A DNA stretch of 5,947 nucleotides, from positions 1-5,947 of the forward strand of contig CALCRR010000354.1 of assembly GCA_937894495.1 (NCBI GenBank), given 5' to 3'. Numbering within the stretch: the stretch's first letter is position 1; every line of letters begins with the position of its first letter. Source of the DNA: an uncultured Ruminococcus sp. GTDB lineage: Bacteria > Bacillota > Clostridia > Oscillospirales > Ruminococcaceae. This document shows, one piece after another, positions 1-5,923 of this stretch. The notes below the pieces were generated by a model. The model was not told where the DNA came from. It made no database searches and worked only from the letters and a program-made list of their open reading frames with translations. A program made the position numbers and the translations under genes.

Positions 1-2613
1 GGTGAACAGCAGCTGACCGTCCTCCTCGGCGTTTACCGTGCCTTTTAGCTGTGTGTCCTCAAACTCGGTGACATCAAGGGTATTCTGCTTTATCTCCTCG
101 CAGGCGTCTGCAAGCCCCTCGTCGTCGAACTCGTAAAAGAGCTTATCCAGCCAGAAAGCCTCGTTATCATCGTTGGCGACGGTTATCCTTACCCTTATCT
201 CCTGCCCCTCCAAAAAACTGCCTATTTTGAGTATGGAGTAATTATCGCCCCCGAAGAACTGACCCACATACTCCATCTCCAGCTTGCCGTCGGCATACTC
301 GTCCTCATACTGATACCAGATGTTGCAGTTGCGCTCATACTTGGTGGGCAGGTACATATAAAGGTCCGAATCCTTGGTCATTCTCACCACATAATCTATG
401 TGGCATTCGGCTATGGTGCTGTCGGCAGGGTAGTATCTGGTATGACCGTCGGTGAGCCCCGAGGTCGCCATATTCTCGCTGGCGCTGTTGACCACGTTGG
501 CAGGGGTGAAAAGCTCCAGCCTTTTGCCTGCAAGGGCGTTGATTATCTTGTTCTGGTTCTCAAAGGGGTTTATCTCGTCCAGCTCCACCGAGAGTATATC
601 ACCCTTGCTGACCATGCCCAGCCCCAGCGCATTGGGGTTTGAGTAGAACTTGAAGGTGGTATCCTTCTCCTCGGTGTCACCCTCTTTGTTTTTCACCTTA
701 TGGGTCTTGGTCAGCTCGGTGGTGAGCTTGTAATAATCGGGAATTTTTATCCTGTTGCTGACATAGGTGGTATCCCCCTGCTTATCCATGACATATTTAA
801 TATCGAACAGTGCGTCGGTCAGGGGGGTGGCGCCGTCATACTTGGTATAGTGGCCGCCGTAGGCATAGCCCAGCTTGTGCAGCATCATAAGGGCAGGGGC
901 GTTCATGGTGGAGCTTGAATGTGATACGCTGTAATAGCCCGTGCCGATAGCGTCGTTCACCGTGCGGTGGAAGGTGGCTTCCATACGGTAAAAGGGCTGG
1001 TCGTCAAACTCCTTCATCATATCCACCGCCGAGCGCAGGTCGCTCATATACGGCTCGTAGGAGGTATATTTGCTGTAGGCTACGTCAATATCTATTTTCT
1101 TTATGGTGTCGATATTGCTGGCAAAAAGCTCACCGCAGACAACTATGGTAAGGCAGATGCCGACTACTTTAGAGCGGGGGTACTTTTTAACCAGATAGAT
1201 AAGTGCGAAATATGCGGCAATGGCTATCATCGAGAACCATATGCCCTGCACCACGTTATAGAGCTCGCCCTCCTCGTCGGTCCTGGTTATGAACAGCTGG
1301 AAGTGCTTGTAGTTCTCCCTCTCGCACCAGAACAGGAACACCATCAGCCCGAACACCACGCCGCCGATGTTTTTGGCGGTTATGCCCTCTAGGTTCTCAA
1401 ACGCCCTGAATGCCATGAGCAGCATCATGAATGAGAATATGAAGGAATATCTGTAGGGCAGCCAGTTAGGCACCTGAAAGCCGTGCATAGCCATATCCAC
1501 AGGCTTTATATACATGAGTATCACCAGTATCAGGGTGAGCAGCCCCTTTGAGGTCTTTTCCTTCATGGATATCTTATCGTTCATAAAGAACAGCGGCACC
1601 AGTATCAGCACAGCCGTACCGCAGTATATCATAGGCATACCCTCGGGGTAGACGGTATCGTAGGTGAGGGGGAACAGCTTTGTTATAAAGGTGAGAAAAT
1701 CAAACTGGGTCGCCAGTGAAAAATCCGGGTCGGTGAACTCAAACTTGCCGAGCTTAAGTGAATTGTAAACGGGTATGAGCACAAAGGCTGCGCACATAAG
1801 CGCCACCAGCGTTCCCACGCCGAAAGCCACACATCTGGCAAAAAACTTTTTCGGCAGACCTCTGCCCTCAATAGAAAGGCAGGTGTAGCAGAAATAGAAA
1901 AAGGTGAAAATACCCACCATATAGCCGATGTAGAAGTGGGATATGAACATAAGGGTAAGGGGGATGATATAGGGTATCAGCCTGCCCTCATGCACCAGCC
2001 TGTGAACTCCGTGGCAGATAAGGGGGAGCAGCACCAGTGCGTCAAGCCACATGGGGTCCATAAGCTGCACCACCATGTAGGACATCAGCGAATACAGCAG
2101 CGGAAATATCACCAGTGATGAGGTCTTGGGCGGCTCTTTAGATATTCTTTTAAGGAAAAAGCAGAAGGTGACTGCCGATGAGCCTATCTTTGCCAGCTGC
2201 ATTATCAGTATTGATGTCGCCATCATAGTCCTGGGCAGCAGCGCCACTATGAGCATAAAGGGGCTGGCAAGGTAATATGCGAACACGCCGAAGAGCTCGC
2301 CGCTTAAATTTCTCGACCAGCTGTATATCCAGCTGGCGTTGTTCCAGAAGGAGTCTCGGTAGTGCTCGTAGTAATATACATACTGCCCGTTAAGGTCCAG
2401 CACCAGCACCGAGCCGTCGCCTATGGGGTGTATCTTGAAAAATGCATATGAGCCGTACATTATCCCCACCGACAGGAAAAACACCAGAAAGTATATCCGC
2501 CTGTCGATACAGAAGCTGCCCACCCTTTCGGCAAAGGCGGCAGCAGCCTTTTTAAAGCTTTTTTTCGGCTTTTTATCATTTACCGCCGTATTTGTGTTTA
2601 CTGTTTCTTCCAA
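1..2613 (-). CDS. yfhO: YfhO-family multi-spanning membrane glycosyltransferase (GT-C type), 3' end cut by window
   Basis: The frame stays open from the start at 2613 to window position 1 (871 codons, no stop), so the C-terminus is missing. After a short Lys/Ala-rich cytoplasmic N-terminus, the first membrane helix lies near residues 40-59. An extracytoplasmic loop follows with the conserved D73 and Q77-Y78. Many more helices follow to about residue 485, including the segment ASPF (116-119) and the family hallmark HGFQVPNWLPYRYSF (377-391). A large C-terminal extracytoplasmic domain carries KYV (606-608), YSNPNALGLG (657-666) and NPFENQN (682-688). These are typical YfhO (PF09586-type) signatures. 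In Bacillus, Listeria and Staphylococcus such proteins transfer sugars from undecaprenyl phosphate to lipoteichoic acid; the acceptor here is unknown. The start is TTG at 2613, with GGAG (2623-2626) 9 nt upstream. A GTG at 2619 is possible but only 3 nt from that GGAG. A frame stop lies at 2635-2637. It overlaps the upstream GT2 gene by 38 nt, implying translational coupling. The family call is firm; the substrate is inference. Confidence 0.93.
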   Translation of the reverse strand, partial: MEETVNTNTAVNDKKPKKSFKKAAAAFAERVGSFCIDRRIYFLVFFLSVGIMYGSYAFFKIHPIGDGSVLVLDLNGQYVYYYEHYRDSFWNNASWIYSWSRNLSGELFGVFAYYLASPFMLIVALLPRTMMATSILIMQLAKIGSSAVTFCFFLKRISKEPPKTSSLVIFPLLYSLMSYMVVQLMDPMWLDALVLLPLICHGVHRLVHEGRLIPYIIPLTLMFISHFYIGYMVGIFTFFYFCYTCLSIEGRGLPKKFFARCVAFGVGTLVALMCAAFVLIPVYNSLKLGKFEFTDPDFSLATQFDFLTFITKLFPLTYDTVYPEGMPMIYCGTAVLILVPLFFMNDKISMKEKTSKGLLTLILVILMYIKPVDMAMHGFQVPNWLPYRYSFIFSFMMLLMAFRAFENLEGITAKNIGGVVFGLMVFLFWCERENYKHFQLFITRTDEEGELYNVVQGIWFSMIAIAAYFALIYLVKKYPRSKVVGICLTIVVCGELFASNIDTIKKIDIDVAYSKYTSYEPYMSDLRSAVDMMKEFDDQPFYRMEATFHRTVNDAIGTGYYSVSHSSSTMNAPALMMLHKLGYAYGGHYTKYDGATPLTDALFDIKYVMDKQGDTTYVSNRIKIPDYYKLTTELTKTHKVKNKEGDTEEKDTTFKFYSNPNALGLGMVSKGDILSVELDEINPFENQNKIINALAGKRLELFTPANVVNSASENMATSGLTDGHTRYYPADSTIAECHIDYVVRMTKDSDLYMYLPTKYERNCNIWYQYEDEYADGKLEMEYVGQFFGGDNYSILKIGSFLEGQEIRVRITVANDDNEAFWLDKLFYEFDDEGLADACEEIKQNTLDVTEFEDTQLKGTVNAEEDGQLLFT

Positions 2614-3544
2614 GTTCACGCTCTCCGTTCTTTTTTACAACATCTTTGATTATATATCTTGGTCTTTGCTTTATCTCTTCATATATCTTTGAGATATAGT
2701 AGCCTATCACCCCGAGGCTGAACATTATTATGCTTGAGGTGAGAAGCTGCAGGATAATGACTGTGGGAAATCCTGCCTCGGAGTTACCGAAAAATTTATT
2801 GTAAAGGGTATTGACGCCCAGTATTATCGAAATAAGAAATGTCACCACGCCGAACACCGTTACTATCTGCAGCGGTGCCGAGGTGAATGAGGTTATATTA
2901 TTGACGGCAAAGCGTATCAGCTTGCCTGTGCTCCATTTAGAGTCGCCTATCTCTCTGTCGGCTACATCGAAATAGACCTTTTTTGTATCAAAGCCCACCC
3001 AGCTTGACATAGCTCTGAAAAATGTCAGCCTTTCGGGCATGGCGTTAAGTGCGTCTATCACCGCACGGTCCAGCAGCTTGAAGTCGGAGGCGTTTTCCAT
3101 ATCCAGCTCCCCCGAGCTGCCGATAAGCTTGTAAAACAGCAGCGAAAAGCCCTTGTACACAGGGTTTTCCTTCCCTCTGCTCTTTTTTCTGCCCTCGACG
3201 ATATCAACGCCGCCCTGCTGCCATATGCGGTACATCTCCACCACCGTTTCGGGGGGGAATTGCAGGTCGCAGTCCAGCAGCACTGCGCAGTCGCCCGAGC
3301 AAAGCTCCAGCCCTGCGAAAATGGCGCTCTCCTTGCCGAAATTTCTGGATAGGCTGACAGCTGTGATATGCCTGTCTTTTTCAGCCATAGCAGAAACCTT
3401 TTCCCATGTTCTGTCGGCAGAGCCGTCGTTGATGAACAGAAGCTCATAGTCTATTTTGTTTTCACGTAAAATATCTCCCACGATGGAGGCAGTGCGCTCA
3501 ACATTGCCCTCTTCGTTGTAGGAGGGGATTATTACCGAAAGCAT
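2576..3544 (-). CDS. GT2 polyprenyl-phosphate glycosyltransferase (CsbB/GtrB/DPM1-like) with two C-terminal TM helices
   Basis: This 322-aa protein has the full layout of the bacterial DPM1-like GT2 group. The GT-A fold starts with PSYNEE (7-12) and NDGSADRT (39-46), followed by SLSRNFGKE (64-72). The metal- and nucleotide-sugar-binding motif DCDLQFPP is at 91-98, SDFKLLDR at 153-160, and the acceptor-loop region GDSKWSTGKL at 200-209. Two membrane helices follow (about 224-244 and 260-283), then the conserved cytoplasmic tail YYISKIYEEIKQRPRYIIK. Such enzymes move a sugar from UDP- or GDP-sugar to undecaprenyl phosphate on the inner membrane face. The ATG at 3544 has AAGGTGA (3552-3558) 7 nt upstream. 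The downstream partner is a YfhO protein whose start lies inside this gene. This matches the CsbB-YfhO arrangement of Bacillus, in which C55-P-GlcNAc is made for teichoic-acid glycosylation. The sugar cannot be read from sequence; glucose, GlcNAc or another hexose are all possible. Confidence 0.93.
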   Translation of the reverse strand: MLSVIIPSYNEEGNVERTASIVGDILRENKIDYELLFINDGSADRTWEKVSAMAEKDRHITAVSLSRNFGKESAIFAGLELCSGDCAVLLDCDLQFPPETVVEMYRIWQQGGVDIVEGRKKSRGKENPVYKGFSLLFYKLIGSSGELDMENASDFKLLDRAVIDALNAMPERLTFFRAMSSWVGFDTKKVYFDVADREIGDSKWSTGKLIRFAVNNITSFTSAPLQIVTVFGVVTFLISIILGVNTLYNKFFGNSEAGFPTVIILQLLTSSIIMFSLGVIGYYISKIYEEIKQRPRYIIKDVVKKNGERELGRNSKHKYGGK

Positions 3545-3565
3545 AGGGCAGTCACCTTTTAGAAG

Positions 3566-3600
3566 TAAGATGTAAGAGGTAAGAGATAAGAGGTAAGATG
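3566..3600. repeat. Five tandem heptamers of the TAAGAKG type
   Basis: Reading the plus strand, five exact-length 7-bp units stand in a row: TAAGATG (3566), TAAGAGG (3573), TAAGAGA (3580), TAAGAGG (3587) and TAAGATG (3594). They lie in the gap between pspA and the GT2 gene, ending only 8 bp upstream of the GT2 Shine-Dalgarno. The right-hand part also forms one arm of the inverted repeat at 3584-3622. A similar heptad array lies on the other side of pspA (4353-4381). The function is unknown; slipped-strand expansion is a plausible origin. Confidence 0.8.
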
Positions 3601-3622
3601 ATCTTACCTCTCACCCTTATCT
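3584..3622. repeat. Long interrupted inverted repeat (16-bp arms, 6-nt bulge, 1-nt centre)
   Basis: AGATAAG (3584-3590) pairs with CTTATCT (3616-3622), and AGGTAAGAT (3591-3599) pairs with ATCTTACCT (3601-3609). The centre is G3600, and CTCACC (3610-3615) bulges on one side. As RNA from the minus strand this forms a strong hairpin between pspA and the GT2 gene. It is not followed by a T-run on the minus strand, only by pyrimidine-rich CTTAC-type repeats. It is therefore not a classical intrinsic terminator. It could protect the 3' end of pspA mRNA, act as an attenuator or processing site, or be a by-product of the repeat array. Confidence 0.7.
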
Positions 3623-3660
3623 ATGTCGTTTACTATAATTATGTAACGAAAACCGCCGTA

Positions 3661-4335
3661 TTATTCTGCGTCCTCGTTCATTTCAGCCATAAGTCTTGCA
3701 AGCTCTGCGTCAACTGCGCTGGCAGACTCAAGGTCCTTGAAGGGGTCGTTCACCAGGTCGGAAGAGCCCGAGATCTCGGCAAATGCCTCAGCCTCAGCCT
3801 CCTTGGCAGATATCTTCTCCTCCATTTTATTGAACTTGCTGTAAGCGCTTGAAGAGTCGATATTACCGATAGCCTTTGACATACTCTTCTGGGCGTCAGC
3901 CATCTGTGAGCGTGCGATAAGTGTGGACTGTCTTGTTCTTGCTTCGTCCAGCTTCAGCTTCAAAGCGTCGACCTGTGCCTTGACGGTGGTCACCTGTACT
4001 GTAGCCTGGTCGTAAAGCTTCCGGTACTCCTCAGCCTGCTTATCGGCATTGACCTTTTTAGCCAGCGCCTGCTTTGCAAGGTCCTGATTGCCTGCCTTGA
4101 GAGCCAGCTTAGCCTTGTTCTCCCACTGGGCTGACTCAGCCTGAGATCTTTCAAGGTTCTTCTGCATCTGCTTCTGTGAAGCCATAGCCTTGCCCAGCAC
4201 CTCTGTGCCGTTGGCAAGCTCCTTCTCCATGTCGAGAATGATCTGCTTTATCATCTTCTCGGGGTCCTCTGCCTTATCCAGAAGATCGTTGATGTTAGCT
4301 TTGATAAGATCACCTATTCTCTGAAATACTGCCAT
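3661..4335 (-). CDS. pspA: PspA/IM30 family phage-shock protein A (bacterial ESCRT-III-like)
   Basis: This 224-aa protein matches the normal PspA/LiaH length (about 220-230). It is almost all predicted helix and coiled coil. The N-terminal amphipathic helix (about 1-20, AVFQRIGDLIKANINDLL) is the membrane-binding helix. It is followed by the family signature KAEDPEKMIKQII (21-33), the helical hairpin with ALKAGNQDLAKQAL (78-91), the conserved LDEARTRQSTLIAR (129-142), FNKMEEKISAKEAEAEA (168-184) and the acidic C-terminal helix VDAELARL (208-215). PspA proteins bind stressed inner membranes and polymerise into scaffolds that limit proton leakage and remodel membrane. There is no signal peptide or transmembrane helix, so it is cytoplasmic and peripheral. 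The ATG at 4335 has an optimal AAGGAGG (4344-4350) 8 nt upstream, which suggests high expression. Two membrane-protein genes lie upstream and an envelope-glycosylation pair downstream. No PspB, PspC, PspF or LiaRS-type gene is seen in the window, so the sensing partner is open. Confidence 0.95.
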   Translation of the reverse strand: MAVFQRIGDLIKANINDLLDKAEDPEKMIKQIILDMEKELANGTEVLGKAMASQKQMQKNLERSQAESAQWENKAKLALKAGNQDLAKQALAKKVNADKQAEEYRKLYDQATVQVTTVKAQVDALKLKLDEARTRQSTLIARSQMADAQKSMSKAIGNIDSSSAYSKFNKMEEKISAKEAEAEAFAEISGSSDLVNDPFKDLESASAVDAELARLMAEMNEDAE

Positions 4336-4343
4336 TTTTTTGT

Positions 4344-4350
4344 CCTCCTT
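4344..4350 (-). promoter_or_regulatory. Strong ribosome binding site of pspA
   Basis: AAGGAGG on the minus strand, 8 nt before the ATG at 4335, with an all-A run in the spacer. It is the closest match to the anti-Shine-Dalgarno consensus among the five genes and fixes the pspA start. Confidence 0.85.
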
Positions 4351-4352
4351 AT

Positions 4353-4396
4353 TTAGATATAAGATGTTTAGATGTAAGATACTGCTTTCATCTTAC
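4353..4396. repeat. Second TAAGATG-type heptad array with inverted repeat, upstream of pspA
   Basis: Plus-strand units are TTAGATA (4353), TAAGATG (4360), one extra T (4367), TTAGATG (4368) and TAAGATA (4375). GTAAGAT (4374-4380) then pairs with ATCTTAC (4390-4396) across a 9-nt loop. The unit is the same as in the array downstream of pspA. On the minus strand this is the leader just before the pspA ribosome binding site, so it could be part of a hairpin in the pspA mRNA. No acceptable sigma-A promoter was found in it. Confidence 0.65.
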
Positions 4397-4448
4397 TGTA
4401 TCTTCTTTTGCTTGTGCTCTGAGCTTTTGGGATCATCAGGCACCGTGC

Positions 4449-4481
4449 GCCCGAATGGGCATAACATCGCCGATAGGCGAT
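4449..4481. repeat. Pair of short GC-rich hairpins in the gap upstream of pspA
   Basis: GCCC-GAAT-GGGC (4449-4460) is followed by ATCGCC-GATA-GGCGAT (4466-4481). Both have tetranucleotide loops and lie next to the AT-rich heptad array at 4488-4522. There is no T-run after either stem on the minus strand, so they do not make a standard terminator for the 262-aa gene. AT-rich heptads beside GC-rich palindromes resemble dispersed non-coding repeat elements of Clostridia genomes; that resemblance is from memory and unverified. Confidence 0.55.
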
Positions 4482-4487
4482 ACCTCC

Positions 4488-4522
4488 AATTACGCATTAT
4501 GAATTATGAATTATGCATTAAA
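4488..4522. repeat. AT-rich heptad array (AATTATG/CATTATG units) overlapping a gene end
   Basis: Five 7-bp units stand in a row on the plus strand: AATTACG (4488), CATTATG (4495), AATTATG (4502), AATTATG (4509) and CATTAAA (4516). The minus-strand gene at 4511-5299 enters this array and terminates inside it: its last residues (F-N-A) and TAA stop are encoded by repeat units. The unit is distinct from the TAAGATG family near pspA but has the same 7-bp period. Confidence 0.8.
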
Positions 4523-5299
4523 CTCCGAGTCAGACTTGCGGTTGCTGTCGAGTCTTAGCTTGTTGAAATTATAAGCCGTTACTGCAATAAAAATCAGCAG
4601 CGTCAGCTTGACTATAAAAGATATAAAGCCGAAATAGGTCTGCACCAGCTCTGCGTGGGAGAGCCTGTTGACTGCGTCGCAGACAAAGCCTGCGGCTGTA
4701 CACAGCTTTATCTTGTTAAAGGCGGCTCTTATCCTGTGTACCTGAGAAACATCGTCGCAAAAATGCATTTTGCGGTTTTTTGAGGTAATGCCCCCAATGT
4801 CGGTCTCAAACATCATGGTCTTTTCGTTCAAAAGTATAAAGCTCAGGGTGCTTTCAAATATCCTCAGGGTGAGGTAAGCCGACACCGCACCCAGCAGCAC
4901 CGCCGTGATATTGGTAACAGCGCCGCTTATTTTAACTGCCCCCGCAGCGGCGAACCATGCCGCCGATAAGCCGCAGACCGCCGTGCAGATCAGATCGTTT
5001 GTAAAAAGCATATCCACAAGGCTCACCCTTGCAGCTGCCCAGTTATCCTGCACTTTAAGGGCTTTTTTTGCGGCATCGCCCGTTATGTCGAGCTTTAAAA
5101 AGCTGCCAAGCCCAAGCCTGCCGCAGCTCACGCCGCTTTCAAAACCGAGGGCTGAGTGCTGTATTATGCAAAGGCTTTTCAGCTCCCCCAGACCCACTGC
5201 GAAAAACACGCAGCCTGCCAGCTTGATAAGGTAATTTACCCATGACCCCATATCGGTCTGCCACAGAATAAAGACGCTGCCAAGACAAAGAAAATTCAT
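4511..5299 (-). CDS. Uncharacterised integral membrane protein, second gene of the pspA-proximal operon
   Basis: I do not recognise a family for this 262-aa protein. Hydrophobic segments lie at about 3-15, 21-40, 103-121, 128-148 and 222-245, with a weaker one at 198-213, suggesting five or six membrane passes. They are interrupted by polar stretches at about 66-95 (LKLDITGDAAKKALKVQDNW) and 165-197 (TDIGG-to-Lys/Arg-rich, with CDDVSQVHRIR). There are several Cys residues, but no CxxC or metal motif. The ATG at 5299 lies 5 nt after the stop of the upstream gene, with GAGGG (5310-5314) 10 nt before it, so the two genes are almost surely co-translated. The C-terminus is charged (KLRLDSNRKSDSEF) and the stop falls inside a heptad repeat, so the native tail may have been altered by the repeat. 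A PspA partner or membrane sensor role is only a guess from position. Confidence 0.85.
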   Translation of the reverse strand: MNFLCLGSVFILWQTDMGSWVNYLIKLAGCVFFAVGLGELKSLCIIQHSALGFESGVSCGRLGLGSFLKLDITGDAAKKALKVQDNWAAARVSLVDMLFTNDLICTAVCGLSAAWFAAAGAVKISGAVTNITAVLLGAVSAYLTLRIFESTLSFILLNEKTMMFETDIGGITSKNRKMHFCDDVSQVHRIRAAFNKIKLCTAAGFVCDAVNRLSHAELVQTYFGFISFIVKLTLLIFIAVTAYNFNKLRLDSNRKSDSEFNA

Positions 5300-5304
5300 T
5301 TATC

Positions 5305-5793
5305 TCAGTCCCTCTTTTTAAACAGCGACTTTATGACAAGCCCTGCACCTGCGGCTATCATGCCGAACATGAGCACATAAACATAAAGTGTGCCGTACCT
5401 TGCGTGGAAGCTCAGCGAGCTTAAAAGGGATATAAGTATTATAAGCAGACCCAGCGCAGCTATGCAGCCGCCGATAGCCTTCTTTTTGCCGTCAAGGAAA
5501 AAGCACAGACCTATGCCTACCAGCAGCGGTATCAGCATAACGCCGCCTGTGAGCCTCATGCCGAAAAAGCCGTAGTAGCCGTAGCCCCAGCTGGAATGCA
5601 CCTCGAATGAGTTGAGCACCCAGTAAACGCCGCCCCCCAGCAGAAGAAAGCCTATAAAAAATTCCAGCAGGTCATTCCTTGCAGAGCCGCTGACATTGCC
5701 GCCGGTGCCCTTAAAGCTCACCTGATCGCCGCTTTTGGCAGAGCTTTTTACCTCCTGCTCCAGCCTTGAAAGCTCCTTATTGATATCAGCCAT
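5305..5793 (-). CDS. Uncharacterised small four-helix membrane protein, first gene of the operon
   Basis: This 162-aa protein has a polar N-terminal region (1-40; Glu/Lys-rich helix, then a Gly/Ser-rich linker). Four predicted membrane helices follow at about 42-62, 81-100, 105-127 and 134-156, and the tail is basic (KSLFKKRD). A Tyr/Gly-rich loop, SSWGYGYYGFFG (67-78), joins helices 1 and 2. Gly-rich helices of the type FLLLGGGVYWVL loosely recall LiaI/LiaF-type membrane segments, but I cannot assign a family. The ATG at 5793 has GAGGGGG (5801-5807) 7 nt upstream and a consensus promoter about 55 nt upstream. It is the promoter-proximal gene, followed 5 nt later by another membrane protein and then pspA. 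A role as a small membrane partner for PspA is plausible but inferred from context only. Confidence 0.87.
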   Translation of the reverse strand: MADINKELSRLEQEVKSSAKSGDQVSFKGTGGNVSGSARNDLLEFFIGFLLLGGGVYWVLNSFEVHSSWGYGYYGFFGMRLTGGVMLIPLLVGIGLCFFLDGKKKAIGGCIAALGLLIILISLLSSLSFHARYGTLYVYVLMFGMIAAGAGLVIKSLFKKRD

Positions 5794-5812
5794 ACAAATA
5801 CCCCCTCTGTTA

Positions 5813-5835
5813 TGATATTAAGATCATCTGATATT
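5813..5835. repeat. TGATATT direct repeats in the untranslated leader
   Basis: TGATATT occurs at 5813-5819 and 5829-5835 (16 bp start to start), with the small palindrome AGAT-C-ATCT (5821-5829) between them. The site lies between the predicted transcription start and the ribosome binding site of the first gene, where a repressor could act. The region is AT-rich, so chance is a real alternative. Confidence 0.3.
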
Positions 5836-5847
5836 TCACCAAGTATA

Positions 5848-5876
5848 ATTATAAAGCATTTCCGTCGGTTTGTCAA
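5848..5876 (-). promoter_or_regulatory. Consensus sigma-A promoter of the membrane-protein operon
   Basis: On the minus strand, TTGACA (5871-5876) and TATAAT (5848-5853) are separated by exactly 17 bp (5854-5870), a perfect match to the housekeeping consensus. Transcription should start near 5841, giving a leader of about 48 nt before the ATG at 5793. A perfect core suggests strong basal transcription. Control, if any, would need an operator or an upstream-acting regulator. It is the only convincing promoter in the window. Confidence 0.88.
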
Positions 5877-5888
5877 TATATTTTGATA

Positions 5889-5923
5889 AGGTGTCCTCAC
5901 CGGACGGGGTATTTCCCCCACCT
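5889..5923. other. Compact GC-rich segment able to fold as a three-way junction
   Basis: AGGT (5889-5892) pairs with ACCT (5920-5923) and encloses two hairpins: GTCC-TCACC-GGAC (5893-5905) and GGGG-TATTT-CCCC (5906-5918). It lies just upstream of the promoter, outside the mRNA of the first gene. It may be the end of a transcript or gene beyond the window edge, or a DNA site. No T-run follows it on either strand, so it is not a clear terminator. It does not match any RNA family I know. Confidence 0.4.

Noticed and set aside
400..1392. Several plus-strand open frames (400-642, 452-646, 700-918, 967-1392) opposite the YfhO gene
   Set aside because: Most are in codon register antisense to the YfhO frame, have no ribosome site worth noting and resemble no family; the opposite strand encodes clear YfhO motifs throughout.
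3632..3643. TATAAT (plus) and TATAGT (minus) boxes in the pspA-GT2 gap as promoters
   Set aside because: Neither strand has a reasonable -35 box at 16-18 bp; the plus-strand one would only make antisense RNA to pspA. The gap is AT-rich, so such boxes are expected by chance.
4353..4396. Own promoter for pspA in the heptad array
   Set aside because: The best pairing (CTTACA with a TAAATA-like box) is poor and would start transcription at or beyond the ribosome binding site.
4449..4481. Intrinsic terminator for the 262-aa gene
   Set aside because: Stems of 4 and 6 bp are present but no T-run follows on the minus strand.
3566..4522. CRISPR array or attachment sites
   Set aside because: The repeats are 7-bp tandem units without unique spacers, and there is no integrase or cas gene nearby.
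3596..5829. Shared 11-mer TAAGATCATCT in the operon leader (5819-5829) and, inverted, in the pspA-GT2 gap (3596-3606) as a common operator
   Set aside because: Several 11-base matches are expected by chance in a 6-kb AT-biased window on two strands, and the pspA-GT2 copy is part of the heptad array.
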